Part shown: piece after piece, positions 34,359 through 46,110 of the stretch | Layout: the number at the start of each line of letters is the position of its first letter | How positions within the stretch are numbered: the stretch's first letter is position 1 | Assembly: GCF_011050365.1 (NCBI RefSeq) | Contig: NZ_DRFV01000002.1 | Span: 124,001-188,000, forward strand | Length of the DNA stretch: 64,000 nucleotides | Source of the DNA: Pseudohongiella sp. | Lineage (GTDB): Bacteria > Pseudomonadota > Gammaproteobacteria > Pseudomonadales > Pseudohongiellaceae | Direction: 5' to 3' | The notes under the pieces: generated by a model | What the model was told of the DNA's origin: nothing | What the model saw: the letters and a program-made list of their open reading frames with translations, nothing else | The model's database searches: none | Translations under genes and position numbers: made by a program

Positions 34359-35300
34359 TCAATTGTCGCTATCCAGATGTAAAGAGCCCAAAATTTTCAT
34401 CGCGAAATATGCAATTCCCATCGAATAGACTATTAACAAATAAGCATCCTCGTCATCTTCGAAGTCGCTATATGCTTCCATCAGATCAGGGTTGCAGTCA
34501 TCTAGCAGCACTTCTACGGCATTCACTACACTATTGTACTTGGCATCTAATACAGGGTTAGACTTAAGGGGGTATACGCTTAAAGCGATCTTACCTCGCT
34601 CTCTTCTTAAAGTGGCGAGTACATCTGAAAGGGTGGTTTGTATTTTTGAGAATTCAGTGCGGTATTTATTCATCCACCCACCGTCGTGCCACGACCTTAT
34701 CCAGATCTCTTGCCACTTATCAGTACCGACACGCCTAGTCAACTGATAACAAACCCACCTAAATGCTTTGGTATCACCAATGTTCCTTTTTATGGACGGG
34801 GTACCAAAGATGCTTTCGAAGTAATCGTGTTCGTGATCTGCCTTCTTTAGAAGTTCATTGAACTCGAGCTCATTCAAACCGGCTACACCATCCCTAATTA
34901 TCGAAAACATTCTGTTTTGTGCTAACCTAAACTCCCGCTCGTTTGAAGTGCCATGACCCACCAACATCTCACTAGCATTTGTGAGGACATGGCGCAATGG
35001 CCGTGGATCTATGCCTCCTGCGCTTCGATCATCACATCCTTCTATATCTCTTGGCCAATCAGCCCACATACTATAAGCAAAGTCTGAGAAATCGCTACTT
35101 TCCTCCTTCAGCTTAGAGATCGCACTCGACAACTCAAAAGCTGCCGAACTATGGTGTGCTGCTAAAATACTTTTCTCAGACACTTGGTTGGCTTGACGAC
35201 TGATACGCAAAGAAGTGAGTGCGGCATAAGCCGCGGCTACGGTGGCCACTGTAGACATAGTCGATAGAACTACGTAAACCCAGTTTATCTCTTCCATCAA
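34359..35300 (-). CDS. Hypothetical membrane-anchored protein in the defence island
   Basis: A 313-residue protein with one N-terminal membrane segment (VYVVLSTMSTVATVAAAYAAL, residues ~8-28) and then a largely helical soluble part with acidic and aromatic residues, ending in a short hydrophobic stretch (LLIVYSMGIAYFAMKIL). I do not recognise the family. It lies 230 bp upstream of the reverse transcriptase pair on the same strand and may be an accessory or an independent defence protein; this is inference from position only. Confidence 0.6.
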   Translation of the reverse strand: MMEEINWVYVVLSTMSTVATVAAAYAALTSLRISRQANQVSEKSILAAHHSSAAFELSSAISKLKEESSDFSDFAYSMWADWPRDIEGCDDRSAGGIDPRPLRHVLTNASEMLVGHGTSNEREFRLAQNRMFSIIRDGVAGLNELEFNELLKKADHEHDYFESIFGTPSIKRNIGDTKAFRWVCYQLTRRVGTDKWQEIWIRSWHDGGWMNKYRTEFSKIQTTLSDVLATLRRERGKIALSVYPLKSNPVLDAKYNSVVNAVEVLLDDCNPDLMEAYSDFEDDEDAYLLIVYSMGIAYFAMKILGSLHLDSDN

Positions 35301-35365
35301 AAAGCCTTTGTTCGTAGGGCTAAGAAAATCATGAAATTAGGCGATTTAGTTGTTCCTTCTATATC

Positions 35366-38300
35366 TTATGCAACAGGCGCCGACGAAGCATTGATCAGCG
35401 TATTGCCTATCTTTTCAAACAGATCCGGCCCAACGCGCCGAAAACCGAGCAGCCGGGCGACGGCTTTTGTTGCGTCCTCGGGAGCCATTTCCCCACTTTC
35501 ATTACTTATCCTCCGAGCAGCTTCCAAGATCTCCATCGGCGGCAAATACTCTCCCTTCAGAACATTACCTGTTTCTGCACTCCGATCACGTACCGGCGGA
35601 TTCTCAAGCTGGCTTGGAGTGAACACAAACGACCCTTCCACTCTCACCGAATGACCGTCTCTCACTGCTGCATGAATGGCACGACCGGAAGCGCTTACAA
35701 TTCGCTTACCAGCCTTCGATAACCCAAAGGCACTGGAGATTCGCCTGGCCACCTCATCTACATGAATGGGGCCCTCTATCTCGACAATCTTTACTACGAG
35801 ACCCGACAATACAGACAATGGGGCTTCGTGTGGTTCGAGCTGCGAGTTGACTAAAAGATCGGCTCGAACATATGGAGGCGCACTTAGAACCAAATGTTCT
35901 ATGTCAATCGGCTCCTCGATGAATTCGCTGTCGGCAGGCTCTTTATAAAATCCCCCTTCGTTCGCTCCTGTCACTTTTATCCCGTTTTCCAGTGACAGGC
36001 GCGCTTGCATCAGTTTTTCCTGCAACTTTTCAATCTCACGTTTCCGGTGATGAAACCAATCGGTGCTCCAGATTCGGTGGAACTCCCATCCAAGGTTTTC
36101 AAGTATGCCCTGTCGCAGTCGATCTCTCTCACGGGCCCACAAGGCGCTGTGATACGCGGCGCCGTCACACTCTACTGCAACGAGATATTGCCCAGGGCGA
36201 TCGGGATGCCGAACGCCTATGTCAATGCGGAACCCCGCAGTACCAACTTGTAGATCGGCAATGTAGCCCAGAGACGTGATTACGTCGGCGACATCTTCCT
36301 CGAAATAGCTATCCGCCCCGAGTCCTGTCGGCACGCGCTCGTCCATGATCCCGGACTTGGCATACTCGAGGAGCCGTTTAAGAACACGTGGTCCTTCACG
36401 TTTGTTTCTGTTTGGATCGATATCCCCAGGGTCAAAAGAAGCAAACACTTCACAACGCACTCTAGCTCTCGAAAAAAGTACATTCAGGCGGCGCTCCCCT
36501 CCTTCTCCGTTGATAGGACCAAAGTTCATGTTCGTTAGAGGTCCATTGGGTTGCTGAGGCCCATATCCAACCGAGATAAGGATGACATCGCGTTCGTCAC
36601 CCTGAACGTTTTCGATATTCTTTATAAAAACGTCTTCAGCTTTCCCTTCTCGCAGAAACGCAGCCAATACCGGATCACGTTGTCGCTGGTACTCAAGAAC
36701 CTCGTTTATCATATCCGCTTGCGCCTTTGAGAACGTGACAACGCCCAAAGAGAGGTCAGGACACTTGCGCGCATGATCGGCCACCGCACGAACAACAGCT
36801 TCTGCTTCAATTCGGTTGGTACCTTGACGACCCACTCCACTACCGCCCCTGGCATATACACCAGGCACCTTACGGAACTTCAATCCGTAGTCCTCGTCTA
36901 GTTGAAGTGGCGAGGGCGGAAGAACCAATCCATCGCCATAGAACTCAGCGTTCGAAACCCTAATTAGTGACGGGTCGCGAGAGCGATAATGCCATTCGAG
37001 CATTCTCTGACGCAGTCCTCGAGCCTCGCAAAGAGAAAGAATGCTTTCCATATCAGCCGCGGTCGCGCCAACCGGCAGATCTTCGTCATCCCCGTCTTCT
37101 TCTGCGTCATCAACAAGCCGTTCAAAGAACGAGGTTGGTGGTAACTGTTTCTGATCGCCAACCACTACAATCTGTCGCGCTCGTGCGACCACTCCGAGAG
37201 CATCCTCGGGTCTTATCTGTGACGCCTCATCTATTACCAAGAGATCAAATTTAACGCTAAGTGGGGGCAGGAACTGCGCGACAGAAATGGGGCTCATCAG
37301 CATGACTGGTTTTATTCTCTGCACCATGCTTCCAGCGTGCTTCATCACCCAACGCAGAGGTTTATGTCCTCGCTTGCGTGCTATTTCACCCCGAATAATA
37401 CCCATTTCCCCTGCACTTCCTCGCGGCACCTGATCGAAGTGCCGTGAAAGAATTAAGGTTTTAGCTGTCTCGATCCGCTCCTTCTCCAGGTCACAGAAGC
37501 GCCTAACGAGATCATGGCGGTCCAATTGGGCCAATGAATTCAGTTCCGGTCGTGCCTGGCGTGCGTAGTTCCAGCGCGCCTCAGCACACGCATAGGTAAA
37601 TTCCTGGACAGCACATGTGGAGTCCAGCGTCCCATCGAGAACCGATCTCACGATTTGGGAAGCGCCTTGGCGAGTGGCACTCGAGATACTTCTGGCAAAG
37701 TCTGCCCACTCTACATAACGGGATGTATCTTCTACCATGTTGACGAATGTTGCTTTTAGTTGGGCAAGCTTTACAGAATCTAGATCTTCTCCAAATCCCG
37801 CCTTTTCAAGCTCCAGCTTGAGCCGTTTCAGCGGAGTTTCAATTAATTCCCGGCTCCTGTTCGCCTGGTCCGACAATGCTTTGGCGGTCGCGGCCGGATT
37901 CGGTAGGCTTTCAAGCGCCTCAATGACTTGCGTTGAGTTAGAAAATATTTCTGCATTCTTCAGTTCGGATAACCAACTGGCAACCCGGGATATTTCCAGA
38001 AACGGTGTGCGTTCACCGCGCCACTCAGACCCACCAAGCACACCCTGAAGCCAGATCTCTTCATTAGCGAGGGATTTCCGCTTCAATTGGACGTCAGCAA
38101 GCTCCTCCACAAGGGCCAATCGTTCAGCGGGAGCCTTTGGCAGGTCAATAGATAGGAATGTCGAGAGCTCTTTTGAGGCACGGCGGTATTTACCAAAGAG
38201 ACGGGATAAGAACGATGTCTGACCACCAACAATGGCTACCCGAATTTCAGAAAGATCCACGGACCACGCGGATGCGCTGAATTTGGGTGAAGCCGCCGAA

Positions 38301-40072
38301 TGAGCTTCCGCCCACGAAACACCGGCATTGAGACTCTCGATCAACCGCGGATTCTGCGCTTGCGCAAACAACACGTTAATATATGTATGAACTCCCACAG
38401 GTGCGCTGTCGAGAGATTTCAATACCAGACTTAGTTTGAGCACATCGGATATAGTTTCAGGCATCGACTGATGCATGATGTCTGAAACCCTAGATGTCTC
38501 GGCCTCCAGCTCGCTTATTGATTGGACTGCTGCTGCGATCTCTGATTCAAGTCTCGAAAGATCTGTTGGCTGCAGGTCCAGGTCTTCCGTCCCTCGGAAA
38601 GGATGCTGATCTGGAGTACCCACTCGCTTCAGAGCTGAGACAAACGCTGCAATGATACTGACCGCGTCTTTCCTGGCGTCTTCATCCAGTTCTTCCAGTT
38701 TATCCAATGGTATAGTCGGTGGTGGAGCACCTTTACCGAGGAACCCAATGATCTCTGATATCGCCTTAAAGGGAGTATCACCAGTGTTGCTAAAAGGTTC
38801 GTGGAGAAGATTCGAGATATCGTTCAACTCGTCTCTTGTCTTTCGCAGTTGCATGGGGTCGGAAGCGCCAGGCAATACCGCAGCGCTGGCCATGAGCGTA
38901 CGGCCCAATTCCTGCGCCAGCGCTTTCTTGTTAGCAGTTCTTGAGTGAAGCTCAAGGCAGACATCACGCAATCCACACTTAACCAGTCGATCGTGCACTA
39001 CCGACAATGCCGCCATTTTCTCAGCAACAAACAGCACTGTCTTACCGTCGTGGGCAGCGGCTGCAATAATATTGGTAATCGTCTGGGACTTCCCTGTACC
39101 CGGAGGACCTTGCACTACCAGACTGGCACCTTTGCGCACCTCTTCAATGACTTTTGTTTGCGAAGCATCGGCGTCGATAACCTGAATAATGTCTGCCGGA
39201 TCCAGCTTTTCGTCCAACTTATCTGCGGGGCCAAAAAGTGGCTCATCTGATTCGAACCCATCTAATAGAATCCCTCTCAACAGCGGATTCCCGGATAACG
39301 TTTCATTGGGCCATGTATCTGGATCCAGGTCACGATGCATAAGGAGCTTGGCAAATGAGAAGAACCCAAGCTGCATCCCATCCTCATCCAGACTCCAGCC
39401 TGCTTGCCCCGAGACGGCATCGGTCACCTGGGAATAGTATTGCGATGGCGCCCAACCTTCAGTTTCTTCTACCTCGGGCAAAACGATGCCGAAATCTTGC
39501 TTCAGTCGCGCCTGCAGCGGAAGGTTGGTAGTGATATCGTCGTCGCGGCATTGAATATCAAATGTAGAAGTCCTTTCATTGCGCACAAGCTGGACTGGCA
39601 ACAGGATCAAGGGCGCTTCCCTCTGGATTTCCGAACTGGGGCTCTCTCGCCACTTCAGAAACCCGATCGCCAGATACAGGATGTTTAAACCTTGCTCCTC
39701 TTCAGCCGTCTTGGCATCGCCTGCTAGCCTAAGAAGCCTTCGGGCCAGCGCATCTGGTCCGAGCGGTGTTTCAATATAGTTATCAGTAAGTCGGTTCGGA
39801 TCAGCAGACAGGTCCGATTCGGCTACCGCCAGTTGCATATCGTCTTCGTCGCTGACTTTGTCCTTGCCCATCGCTTTGAAGCGCATGCGTTTTGCTTGGG
39901 CACGCAGTATTGAGTAGATCTCGTCCGCGCTCTCATTTATGACATTAAGAGAGTTTGAGCGTTGATTTGCTCGGTTGACGTGTACTAGCCGGTTACGCGT
40001 GCCGGTATCCAACAGCTTGCGGCGAGCGCCTTCCAGGACTTTCGATATGGCTTTTTCATTGATTCCAGGCAC
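35366..40072 (-). CDS. DUF4011 - SF1 helicase - Vsr-like endonuclease - DUF3320 protein
   Basis: A 1568-residue protein. Residues ~8-200 match the DUF4011 region (ARRKLLDTGTRNRLVHVNR). The superfamily 1 helicase core has Walker A GPPGTGKS at 322-329, Walker B DEASQ beginning at 948, GDQKQLPP just after, and a late motif RLNVLFSRARVR. A Vsr/MTES_1575-like nuclease follows (FRIDIGV, then VAVECDGAAYHS with Glu1301 and Asp1303, then RDRLRQ). The last part (RISSAFGLSKAGKRI) matches DUF3320. Very large single proteins of this architecture occur in defence islands and some have been reported to act alone against phage. All motifs look intact. Confidence 0.88.
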   Translation of the reverse strand: MPGINEKAISKVLEGARRKLLDTGTRNRLVHVNRANQRSNSLNVINESADEIYSILRAQAKRMRFKAMGKDKVSDEDDMQLAVAESDLSADPNRLTDNYIETPLGPDALARRLLRLAGDAKTAEEEQGLNILYLAIGFLKWRESPSSEIQREAPLILLPVQLVRNERTSTFDIQCRDDDITTNLPLQARLKQDFGIVLPEVEETEGWAPSQYYSQVTDAVSGQAGWSLDEDGMQLGFFSFAKLLMHRDLDPDTWPNETLSGNPLLRGILLDGFESDEPLFGPADKLDEKLDPADIIQVIDADASQTKVIEEVRKGASLVVQGPPGTGKSQTITNIIAAAAHDGKTVLFVAEKMAALSVVHDRLVKCGLRDVCLELHSRTANKKALAQELGRTLMASAAVLPGASDPMQLRKTRDELNDISNLLHEPFSNTGDTPFKAISEIIGFLGKGAPPPTIPLDKLEELDEDARKDAVSIIAAFVSALKRVGTPDQHPFRGTEDLDLQPTDLSRLESEIAAAVQSISELEAETSRVSDIMHQSMPETISDVLKLSLVLKSLDSAPVGVHTYINVLFAQAQNPRLIESLNAGVSWAEAHSAASPKFSASAWSVDLSEIRVAIVGGQTSFLSRLFGKYRRASKELSTFLSIDLPKAPAERLALVEELADVQLKRKSLANEEIWLQGVLGGSEWRGERTPFLEISRVASWLSELKNAEIFSNSTQVIEALESLPNPAATAKALSDQANRSRELIETPLKRLKLELEKAGFGEDLDSVKLAQLKATFVNMVEDTSRYVEWADFARSISSATRQGASQIVRSVLDGTLDSTCAVQEFTYACAEARWNYARQARPELNSLAQLDRHDLVRRFCDLEKERIETAKTLILSRHFDQVPRGSAGEMGIIRGEIARKRGHKPLRWVMKHAGSMVQRIKPVMLMSPISVAQFLPPLSVKFDLLVIDEASQIRPEDALGVVARARQIVVVGDQKQLPPTSFFERLVDDAEEDGDDEDLPVGATAADMESILSLCEARGLRQRMLEWHYRSRDPSLIRVSNAEFYGDGLVLPPSPLQLDEDYGLKFRKVPGVYARGGSGVGRQGTNRIEAEAVVRAVADHARKCPDLSLGVVTFSKAQADMINEVLEYQRQRDPVLAAFLREGKAEDVFIKNIENVQGDERDVILISVGYGPQQPNGPLTNMNFGPINGEGGERRLNVLFSRARVRCEVFASFDPGDIDPNRNKREGPRVLKRLLEYAKSGIMDERVPTGLGADSYFEEDVADVITSLGYIADLQVGTAGFRIDIGVRHPDRPGQYLVAVECDGAAYHSALWARERDRLRQGILENLGWEFHRIWSTDWFHHRKREIEKLQEKLMQARLSLENGIKVTGANEGGFYKEPADSEFIEEPIDIEHLVLSAPPYVRADLLVNSQLEPHEAPLSVLSGLVVKIVEIEGPIHVDEVARRISSAFGLSKAGKRIVSASGRAIHAAVRDGHSVRVEGSFVFTPSQLENPPVRDRSAETGNVLKGEYLPPMEILEAARRISNESGEMAPEDATKAVARLLGFRRVGPDLFEKIGNTLINASSAPVA

Positions 40073-40188
40073 CAGAATCGTCTCTTATAGTTCGACCAAT
40101 AGTTATTAGTAATTATCGCGTGTCGTTTCCTACGGGGATTCGATTGGCTCCAAATCAACTGGGTGATGACGTTATCTTATTGAGATAA

Positions 40189-40797
40189 CTAAAACAATCC
40201 TGTGGACCGTAGCCAGTGCTCCTCCGAAACTATGGATATCTTTTGCCCTGAGTCCCGGTACGCCATAGCTTTTTCAATCTTGCGGCCGAAACTCTCGTGG
40301 GCCCAGCTATCGGTAACATAGGTGCCTAGCACGAGAAAATTTAGAGACTTTGTTACCCCTGATAAATTGATTCCCCCTAAGTCTTCAATTGCATTCTGGC
40401 ACTCTCGTCTTGTGCCAAAGGCACAAGTGCCTGTGAACAGAAATGTGTTCTCAGGAAAAACAATATCCGGGGCCGGGTTACAGATAGGTAGGCGGGAGGA
40501 CTTGGATATTTCACCGATTTCCGACTTTTCACCTGAGAGACTATGAAGCAACGCAAACAACTCCGCAGACTCCTCGTCATCTAACACACCATCCTGTAGC
40601 ATTGCACCTACTTTGCCTAGCAGGTTTATGACTAACGGATTTTCAGAATGGCAATTTTGGACCAGCCAAGATTGTAGGAATTCTGCTTCTGCCTGAGCGA
40701 CTTTTCCGTCGGCAGTGATTCCTTTGCTCAACCCGATAAGGGTATCAATTTGTCTGTCCTGAATGTTTTTCCTGTTGAGTTTTGTGAATATGTCCAT
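40189..40797 (-). CDS. TerB-like plus BRCT domain protein
   Basis: About 202 residues. The N-terminal ~90 residues (IDTLIGLSKGITADGKVAQ, AEAEFLQSWL) resemble a TerB-like helical domain. Residues ~113-195 are a BRCT domain of the DNA-ligase type (FLFTGTCAFGTRRECQNAI, GGINLSGVTKSLNFLVLGT, ISIVSEEHWL). Such proteins are found beside defence and exonuclease genes and may bind DNA ends; the partner is unknown. AAAGG before ATG 40797 decides the start. It lies 116 bp upstream of the helicase-nuclease gene on the same strand and could share its transcript. Confidence 0.75.
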   Translation of the reverse strand: MDIFTKLNRKNIQDRQIDTLIGLSKGITADGKVAQAEAEFLQSWLVQNCHSENPLVINLLGKVGAMLQDGVLDDEESAELFALLHSLSGEKSEIGEISKSSRLPICNPAPDIVFPENTFLFTGTCAFGTRRECQNAIEDLGGINLSGVTKSLNFLVLGTYVTDSWAHESFGRKIEKAMAYRDSGQKISIVSEEHWLRSTGLF

Positions 40798-40896
40798 TCT
40801 TATACCTTTCACTCTAGTTTTATCGTTGCGCCACCATGGACCGACTCTACAATTCATGGGTAACTCGGGCATGTAATGCCCTTCTTCGGCGGCTAT

Positions 40897-40948
40897 AACA
40901 TTCTGTCGTGGCTTTTTGCGCCTTTTGCAAAAGCCACGACAGAATGTT
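40897..40948. terminator. 20-bp perfect inverted repeat (probable terminator)
   Basis: Arms AACATTCTGTCGTGGCTTTT and AAAAGCCACGACAGAATGTT pair perfectly around a 12-base loop, between the putative nuclease gene and the BRCT gene (both minus strand). The stem is long enough to stop transcription and would separate the two units. Confidence 0.6.
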
Positions 40949-40980
40949 TTGGTCCGACTGCAAGAATTTGTTAAGCACTT

Positions 40981-42297
40981 TTACAGACTTGATGCGCTAG
41001 GACGAATCGAAGCGTCTAGTATTGTTGTAGTAACGTCTATCCCAGACTCTGTTGAGATACGCAAAGCCTCTTTACCAAGCCACTGCTCCATCCCCCCTAT
41101 TTCATACTTCTTTGGCTCCTTGAAATATTTGGTGTCTTTAAACCACATAACTACAAAGATGCCACTTTTTGATCTAATGGATCTTAAATAGGCTGGAAGT
41201 TGCTTTGTAATTCCCTTTTTAATCTCTTTATGATGTGCAACTTTAAATTCTGTACCAACAGTTAAAGGCAGCCCTTCATCTGTTGTGAAAAGAAAGCGAA
41301 AGTCTAAAGAACCTACCCCTTCATCACTTTCTCGGATAACTTGAATGCCTAATGGCATTAAAGCCATATCTAAGATTACATGAAGTGTTGGTTGAATTCT
41401 TGTTTCGTTTTTAGGAGTTCTAGGTATTACTATTTCTTCATTATTTTGTTTAATAGTCCTTTGGCCATCCCAGAACGGCTCAATCCATCGACGATATTCA
41501 ATATGATGTTTAAGAACGCTGTCGATTACTTCTTCTATTGCTTGTTTGAGTTCTTTCTCAATGCTAATTTTTTTCTTAGAGTAATGCTCTTGGTAATTAT
41601 AAAGTGATTGACTAACTTCTGAATCGTTGAGATTCGGCAATACATAATCATAAACTGCATTTTTATATGCATCTTTAGTTGTAAGTGCATTTACTTTTAG
41701 GAGCAAAGGTGTTTTATCTGTCTTTTTAAAGTATGTCTCCAAGAACACCGTTACATCGTCATACGATATGCTCTTTAGGTCTTCGATTTTTAAAGATTTA
41801 ATAAGCCTATTAACTACAAGGATAGCCCGGATTTTTTCTTCATTATCTGGGACGCCTGTTATTTGTAATTTTTCATAATCAAAATCCATTCTTATTCCAG
41901 TTTCATGGGTGTCATCCACCCATGTGGCAATTCTTCTCGGAAATACTATTGTTATTAAAATAGTTGGATATATACCTCGATTGTCCGTAAACGCCTCAAA
42001 CGGTATAACATCCAAACCGCTTCCAGAGGCGCCAATATTGAGATCCTTTGCATAATTGAACACTGGATCCTGGTCCTTATCATTTATTGTTGTTATTTTC
42101 ACATCGATACGATCGTCATCGTATTCAACAGCATAAACACCATCGGGTATTTTTCCGAATGCAACTGGTAAGATCATGTCCATTTTAGTTACATAGTCTT
42201 CACTGTTGCCGCTGGATATTGATTTGGCTGTACCCCGCATGAACGAGATGTGGGCAATATCCATCTTTAGCTTTATGCCGTTGTTTCTCACTGACAT
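40981..42297 (-). CDS. Putative PD-(D/E)XK nuclease, uncharacterised
   Basis: A 438-residue AT-rich gene. The C-terminal part has the order expected of a PD-(D/E)XK fold: GSLDFRF (Asp332), an intervening strand, TEFKVA (Glu350-x-Lys352) and a helix with KQLPAYL carrying the common Gln. The N-terminal ~300 residues have no recognised domain; a charged helical stretch (YQEHYSKKKISIEKELKQAI) lies in the middle. It is the island gene closest to parE. A DNA-cleaving defence role is inference; no family name can be given. Confidence 0.65.
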   Translation of the reverse strand: MSVRNNGIKLKMDIAHISFMRGTAKSISSGNSEDYVTKMDMILPVAFGKIPDGVYAVEYDDDRIDVKITTINDKDQDPVFNYAKDLNIGASGSGLDVIPFEAFTDNRGIYPTILITIVFPRRIATWVDDTHETGIRMDFDYEKLQITGVPDNEEKIRAILVVNRLIKSLKIEDLKSISYDDVTVFLETYFKKTDKTPLLLKVNALTTKDAYKNAVYDYVLPNLNDSEVSQSLYNYQEHYSKKKISIEKELKQAIEEVIDSVLKHHIEYRRWIEPFWDGQRTIKQNNEEIVIPRTPKNETRIQPTLHVILDMALMPLGIQVIRESDEGVGSLDFRFLFTTDEGLPLTVGTEFKVAHHKEIKKGITKQLPAYLRSIRSKSGIFVVMWFKDTKYFKEPKKYEIGGMEQWLGKEALRISTESGIDVTTTILDASIRPSASSL

Positions 42298-42589
42298 CTC
42301 CGGTGTTATTTGTGCCTAACATTTGTATCGCGCGCCAGCACGATTCTTAGTCAGTTCTGCACGCTATCTCAATACAGAAAGGCAAAAACCCCATTAGCCA
42401 AATTATTGAGAGTCAGTTCAAAACCCCACAAGCTCTTGATAATGTAGTCTCTATATACGAGCGCACATTTATCAGGGTTGGTATGCCTGCTTGCTATCTT
42501 CGCGACGCACACATCGATCACGCTTGAGGCATCCTACCGCCCGCAGGCGTAATCGCGTAATTGTCAGGTACGAATTGCAGGCCAATCAC

Positions 42590-44673
<2,084 letters not shown>

Positions 44674-45519
44674 TCAGTAGCCACCAGCGCTTTGATCCAC
44701 CTTGATTTCGTAATTCTGCAAACGCTCAACCTTGCTTTCTATCCGCCCATCGGCATGCAGGTCAAACCAGCGATACGCCGGGCTGCGCAGGTCCAGCGTG
44801 AAATCTTCCACACCGGGCTTGAACTGGATGCAGGTGGAGGGCGTGCAATAAAACTGCTGACCATGCGCTTCAAAATCCAGCGCCTGGTGGATATGGCCGT
44901 AGACCACACCGCGCACACTGTCGTGGCGTTTTAAAATCTCGAGGAAGGCGTCGGCATTGTGCAGGCCGATCTCCTGCATCCAGCTGGCGGTGCCGGGAAT
45001 CGGGTTGTGGTGCAGGCAAACCAGCGCGTGATCAACCGTCTCATCATTGGCGCCTCTCTTGTCGCAGCCGACGCTGGCCAGGCTGGCCTCCAGGTGCGCC
45101 AGCTCCTGGTCCGACAGCCGGCCATGGACTTCGCCCGGCACGCTGGTGTCGAGCATGATGATCAGCCAGTTGCCCAGTTGCACGCGTTCCATGTAGGCGG
45201 CCTTGAAGGCCGGCGTGCGGGTCATGGTGTCGCGTTTGTCGTGATTGCCGGGGATCCAGCAAAACGGCGCAGGTATCCGGGCAATGGTATCAACGAAGCG
45301 TTGGTAGGCCTCTACCGAGGCATCCTGGGCGATATCGCCGGTGGCCACGATCCAGTCGGGATCGGGTTGCTGTTGGGCGATAAGATCCACCACCCGCACA
45401 AAACTGTCCTCTGTGTTCAAGCCCAGCAGGGCCGCAGCTGGGTCTCTGTACAGATGCGTGTCCGTGATCTGTATCAGTCGCAGCGGTCGAGCCCGATCAT
45501 CCCTTGTCTGTGTCTGCAT
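44674..45519 (-). CDS. cpdA: 3',5'-cyclic-AMP phosphodiesterase
   Basis: A 281-residue metallophosphoesterase with the blocks ITDTHLY near residue 20, VATGDIAQD near 60, PGNHDKR near 93, LHHNP near 178 and YGHIHQALD near 215, which supply the two-metal site of class III cAMP phosphodiesterases. It lowers cAMP in the cytoplasm. It begins four bases after the upstream DUF1249 gene ends, so translation is probably coupled. Confidence 0.92.
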   Translation of the reverse strand: MQTQTRDDRARPLRLIQITDTHLYRDPAAALLGLNTEDSFVRVVDLIAQQQPDPDWIVATGDIAQDASVEAYQRFVDTIARIPAPFCWIPGNHDKRDTMTRTPAFKAAYMERVQLGNWLIIMLDTSVPGEVHGRLSDQELAHLEASLASVGCDKRGANDETVDHALVCLHHNPIPGTASWMQEIGLHNADAFLEILKRHDSVRGVVYGHIHQALDFEAHGQQFYCTPSTCIQFKPGVEDFTLDLRSPAYRWFDLHADGRIESKVERLQNYEIKVDQSAGGY

Positions 45520-45522
45520 AGT

Positions 45523-46107
45523 TCATCCGATGCATAGAAAATCTGCGGCGCGTGCACTGATACCTGAACTTAAGCACAGGCGCAGCCACTCGGCCAGAAA
45601 TTCATTTATCTGCCTCTTTTCGTCCTGATGGTACATACCGGCATTGGGAACGGCGCACCTGGCAGGTATCTGTCTGTGACCCTGGTAACTGATCGGTTCA
45701 GCGGTGCTGGCATCGTGGTACATCCTTACCACAATGACGGGCGCCGGGCTCCAGGCAGGGAATCCGCTTTGTACCTGGATCTCTAGTGTGCTGGTGTAAG
45801 CAAAGGCTTCCAGTTGTGTCACTTTGATCCGGATCGGGGGACGACCTGCGTGGTTTTGAGTTCCCGGGCTATCAGACCCACTTGAGCCTATCAGGAACTC
45901 CCATTCTTTTTTGTCGTCCGGCTCACTCTCTGGTGAATCCGATGCGGGCTTTCCATCCAACCGTCCACTGCCACTTGATCTATTGGATTCTAGTGCAGGG
46001 ATCAGCGTTAGTAAACGAATATAGTTCTGGTCGCAGGTGCGCATGTAATCGGCGAGGTTGACGCGATAGCGCGAGCGTTCGATGAACTTGTCAAGAATGG
46101 CAGCCAT
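45523..46107 (-). CDS. yqiB: DUF1249 family protein
   Basis: A 194-residue protein. The start YRVNLADYMRTCDQNYIRLL and the end EKRQINEFLAEWLRLCL match DUF1249 (YqiB). Residues ~40-85 (RSSGSGRLDGKPASDSPESE and on) form a Ser/Pro/acid-rich insert absent from the compact E. coli version. Function is unknown; it is always found in the nudF-cpdA cluster. It lies between nudF (three-base gap) and cpdA. Confidence 0.85.
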   Translation of the reverse strand: MAAILDKFIERSRYRVNLADYMRTCDQNYIRLLTLIPALESNRSSGSGRLDGKPASDSPESEPDDKKEWEFLIGSSGSDSPGTQNHAGRPPIRIKVTQLEAFAYTSTLEIQVQSGFPAWSPAPVIVVRMYHDASTAEPISYQGHRQIPARCAVPNAGMYHQDEKRQINEFLAEWLRLCLSSGISARAADFLCIG

Positions 46108-46110
46108 ACG

